A program made the translations under genes and the position numbers. 6,902 nt of DNA from positions 1 through 6,902 of the forward strand of contig CALGOD010000843.1 in assembly GCA_937957845.1 (NCBI GenBank). Reading direction: 5' to 3'. Positions 5,206-6,902 of this stretch are shown piece by piece (the stretch's first letter is position 1; each line of letters starts with the position of its first letter). The notes below the pieces were generated by a model. The model worked only from the letters and a program-made list of their open reading frames with translations, ran no database searches and was not told where the DNA came from. The stretch comes from an uncultured Nocardiopsis sp. Lineage in GTDB: Bacteria > Actinomycetota > Actinomycetes > Streptosporangiales > Streptosporangiaceae.

Positions 5206-6215
5206 CCCGAGGTCCTTTCCGTCGATCGTGCGCTCTGCGCGGTGACACGCACACACGAGGAGCGCCGGCCCGGCAGGTCCGACACCGGTACCGGTGTGAG
5301 CGGCGCGGTCTCGCACACGTCGCGCCGGTGCTCGCAACGCGGCGCGAACGGGCACCCGGTGATGACGGACAGCGGGGAGGGCGGCCTGCCCTCGATCGCC
5401 CGCAGCCGTTCGCCCGGCTGCCGGCCCGGGGCGGCCTGCAGCAGCGACCATGTGTAGGGGTGCTCGGGCCGGGCCATGACCTGCTCGGTGGGGCCCTCCT
5501 CGGAGACCGCGCCCGCGTACATCACGACCAGTTTGTCGGCGACGTCGGCGATGACGTCGAGGTCGTGGGTGGCCAGGACGATGGAGATCCCCAAGTCCCG
5601 GTTGAGCTCCTGGAGGAGTTCGAGGATCTGGGCCTGGGTGGTGACGTCGAGGGCGGTGGTGGGCTCGTCGCACAACAGGAGCGAGGGCGAGGCCACCAGC
5701 GCCATCGCGATCACCACACGCTGGAGTTGCCCGCCCGAGACCTGATGCGGGTAGGAACGCAGTCGTGCCCCCGGGTCGGGGATGCCCACCCTGGCGAGCG
5801 TGTCGCCGGCCAGGTCGCGTGCGGCGTCCTTGGACAGGGAGGGGTCCGCGGCGCGGGCCGACTCCACCAGCTGGCGTCCGATCGAGTGCATGGGGTGCAG
5901 GGCCCGCCAGGGGTCCTGGAAGACCATCCTGGCGGTGCGCGCGCGGAACTCGCGCAGCCGGCGCCCCCGCAGGGGGGCGATGTCCTGGCCGTCGACGACG
6001 ATGGAGCCGCTGGTCTGTGCTCCGGGTGCCAGGAGCCGCAGCACGGCCAACAACGCGGTGGACTTGCCTGACCCCGACTCCCCGGCCAGGGCGACGATCT
6101 CGCCACGGCCCACGGAGAAGGAGACGTCCCGCAGGATCTGGGCGGTGCCGCCCGCGGTGCCCAGCCGTACGCTCACCCGCTCCAGCCGGAGGATGTCGTC
6201 CGCAGGGATGTTCAC
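5202..6215 (-). CDS. DppD/OppD-type ABC transporter ATPase, GTG start
   Basis: First nucleotide-binding subunit of the importer, 337 residues, close to the usual DppD length. Motifs in order are Walker A GESGSGKS (45-52), Q-loop Gln 100 in VFQDP, signature VSGGQLQR (159-166), Walker B LLLCDE (179-184) with Glu 184, D-loop ALD (188-190) and H-loop His 217, so the site appears competent. The C-terminal oligopeptide ATPase domain (about 250-322) carries GCPFAPRC ... DVC and a last C, i.e. Cys 288, 294, 301 and 321, a possible iron-sulfur site as in Dpp-type relatives. The start is the GTG at 6215, in a GTGA overlap with the methyltransferase stop and with AGGAG 5 nt upstream. The frame runs on further upstream without a stop, but that part reads the methyltransferase gene in the wrong frame. 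The DppD/DppF labels rest on gene order and motif flavour, and the sugar/peptide/nickel specificity is not readable. Confidence 0.95.
   Translation of the reverse strand: MNIPADDILRLERVSVRLGTAGGTAQILRDVSFSVGRGEIVALAGESGSGKSTALLAVLRLLAPGAQTSGSIVVDGQDIAPLRGRRLREFRARTARMVFQDPWRALHPMHSIGRQLVESARAADPSLSKDAARDLAGDTLARVGIPDPGARLRSYPHQVSGGQLQRVVIAMALVASPSLLLCDEPTTALDVTTQAQILELLQELNRDLGISIVLATHDLDVIADVADKLVVMYAGAVSEEGPTEQVMARPEHPYTWSLLQAAPGRQPGERLRAIEGRPPSPLSVITGCPFAPRCEHRRDVCETAPLTPVPVSDLPGRRSSCVRVTAQSARSTERTSG
6212..6215 (-). other. GTGA start/stop overlap, methyltransferase to ATPase
   Basis: The TGA ending the methyltransferase (6214-6212) overlaps the GTG that starts the DppD-like ATPase (6215-6213). 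The AGGAG binding site at 6225-6221 lies inside the methyltransferase gene. This ties the methyltransferase to the transporter as one translationally coupled unit. Confidence 0.85.
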
Positions 6216-6902
6216 GGCCGCTCCTGTTCGGGCTTGCGGGCCAGGGTGACCCAGGGGTAGGACTCCCTGCCCAGGGCCTCCTGGCGCACGTCGGTGAACC
6301 CGGCCTCCCGGGCGACCTCGGCCAGGTCGAGGGTGGCGGCGGTACGCCACCAGGGCTCGTGACCGTTCTCGGCGTCCCAGTCGTCGTACCAGGCCTGGTA
6401 GGGGCTGCGCAGACGGTAGGGGGCCACGTCGGAGAAGACGAGGTCGCCGCCCGGACGCAGCAGGCGCAGAGCCTCGGCGAAGACCTTGCGGATGGCGTGC
6501 GGCGGCATCTCGTGGAGCAGGATGAAGGAGGCCACCAGGTCGAAGCCCTCGTCGGGCAGACCGGTGTCCTCGGCGGGGGCCCGGACCAGGTCCCACTCCA
6601 GGCCGGCCTCGGCGGCGCGGCGCTGGGCGTAGCGCAGCTCCGACAGGGACAGGTCCACCCCGGTGACGCGGGCGTCAGGGTAGGTCTGGGCGAGTTTCAT
6701 GGTGAACTGTCCGGTTCCACAGCCCAGGTCGCAGATGTCGGTGTAGTCCTGGCGGGGGGCGAGCCGGGCCACGGCGGCGCGTTGGCCGAAGATGTCGCCG
6801 GGGAAGGAGGGGACCAACAGGTAGCGATAGACCAGCTCGTGGTGGATGAACCCCATGTGCTCGTGGCCGTCCCACCCACCGGTGGTTCCGTGGAACTCGT
6901 AG
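6212..6902 (-). CDS. Class I SAM-dependent methyltransferase, 5' end outside the window
   Basis: The visible 229 residues make the catalytic part of a Rossmann-fold methyltransferase (Methyltransf_11/25-like), which would move a methyl group from S-adenosylmethionine to a small molecule. Numbering from the window edge, motif I is DLGCGTG (58-64), the acidic residue ending strand 2 is Asp 83 in VTGVDLS, the post-I region is APAED near 108-112, motif II is FDLVASFILLHEM (120-132) and motif III is LLRPGGDLVFSD (147-158). An ATG exists at 6856, but the frame stays open to the edge and the 15 residues before it (YEFHGTTGGWDGHEH) look like real protein that continues into MGFIHHELVYRYL, so the true start lies beyond the window. 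The residues before motif I (GWDGHEHMGFIHHELV, then FPGDIFGQRAAV) form a helical lid that likely shapes the substrate pocket. It overlaps the DppD-like gene by GTGA. Acceptor unknown; a pathway enzyme is more likely than an RNA methyltransferase, by inference. Confidence 0.92.
   Translation of the reverse strand, partial: YEFHGTTGGWDGHEHMGFIHHELVYRYLLVPSFPGDIFGQRAAVARLAPRQDYTDICDLGCGTGQFTMKLAQTYPDARVTGVDLSLSELRYAQRRAAEAGLEWDLVRAPAEDTGLPDEGFDLVASFILLHEMPPHAIRKVFAEALRLLRPGGDLVFSDVAPYRLRSPYQAWYDDWDAENGHEPWWRTAATLDLAEVAREAGFTDVRQEALGRESYPWVTLARKPEQERP

Noticed and set aside
4390..5457. Plus-strand open frame of 355 codons antisense to the ATPases
   Set aside because: Low-complexity Gly/Gln/Val/His shadow; the opposite strand carries complete Walker and signature motifs.
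6216..6596. Upstream extension of the DppD-like ATPase to 6596
   Set aside because: The extra residues read the methyltransferase gene in another frame and are Arg/Pro/Gly-rich; the GTG at 6215 has AGGAG upstream and a typical ATPase N-terminus follows.
1..6902. CRISPR arrays, tRNA/rRNA genes, insertion sequences or prophage attachment sites
   Set aside because: No spaced direct repeats, cloverleaf-like segments, transposase-like frames or terminal inverted repeats with target duplications were seen on reading both strands.

Overview
The window is GC-rich DNA (roughly 70% G+C, third codon positions almost all G or C) with GTG and TTG starts beside ATG, tight gene packing and long perfect GC-rich hairpins as terminators. 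This points to a high-GC actinomycete. Nocardiopsis or a Streptosporangiales/Streptomyces-like genus would fit, but that is an inference from style and protein flavour, not from a marker gene.

Left part (1-1881, plus strand): two unrelated single-gene units. The first (8-814) is an unrecognised, probably cytoplasmic, beta-rich protein of two apparent domains; it ends in a 16-bp perfect hairpin (834-867). A leader of about 390 bp follows, with a weak promoter candidate and several small dyads but no convincing gene. The second gene (1203-1757) encodes a small membrane-anchored protein: proline-rich cytoplasmic head, one transmembrane helix, long glutamate-rich linker and a C-terminal extracytoplasmic domain with two cysteines. 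Behind it lies a cluster of hairpins, including a perfect 16-bp one (1841-1881) that sits between convergent transcription units and can serve both.

Right part (6902 down to 1943, minus strand): one compact operon. In transcription order it holds a class I SAM-dependent methyltransferase (5' end outside the window), an Opp/Dpp-type ABC ATPase (DppD-like), a second such ATPase (DppF-like), a 91-residue helical protein of unknown function, a DppB-like permease and a DppC-like permease. Every junction is a 4-nt start/stop overlap (GTGA, ATGA, TTGA) or a gap of 2-4 nt, so the genes are very probably co-transcribed and translationally coupled.

Together the four ABC genes make a complete membrane/ATPase core of an oligopeptide/dipeptide/nickel-type (PepT family) importer. 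No substrate-binding protein is encoded in the window. The order (ATPases before permeases, with a small unknown gene between them and a methyltransferase ahead) differs from the usual binding protein-B-C-D-F order. The methyltransferase and small protein suggest that the transporter serves a specific small-molecule pathway rather than general peptide feeding, but the substrate cannot be read from this sequence. The most interesting unknowns are the 91-aa protein, the transporter's substrate and missing binding protein, and the two-domain protein at the left end.
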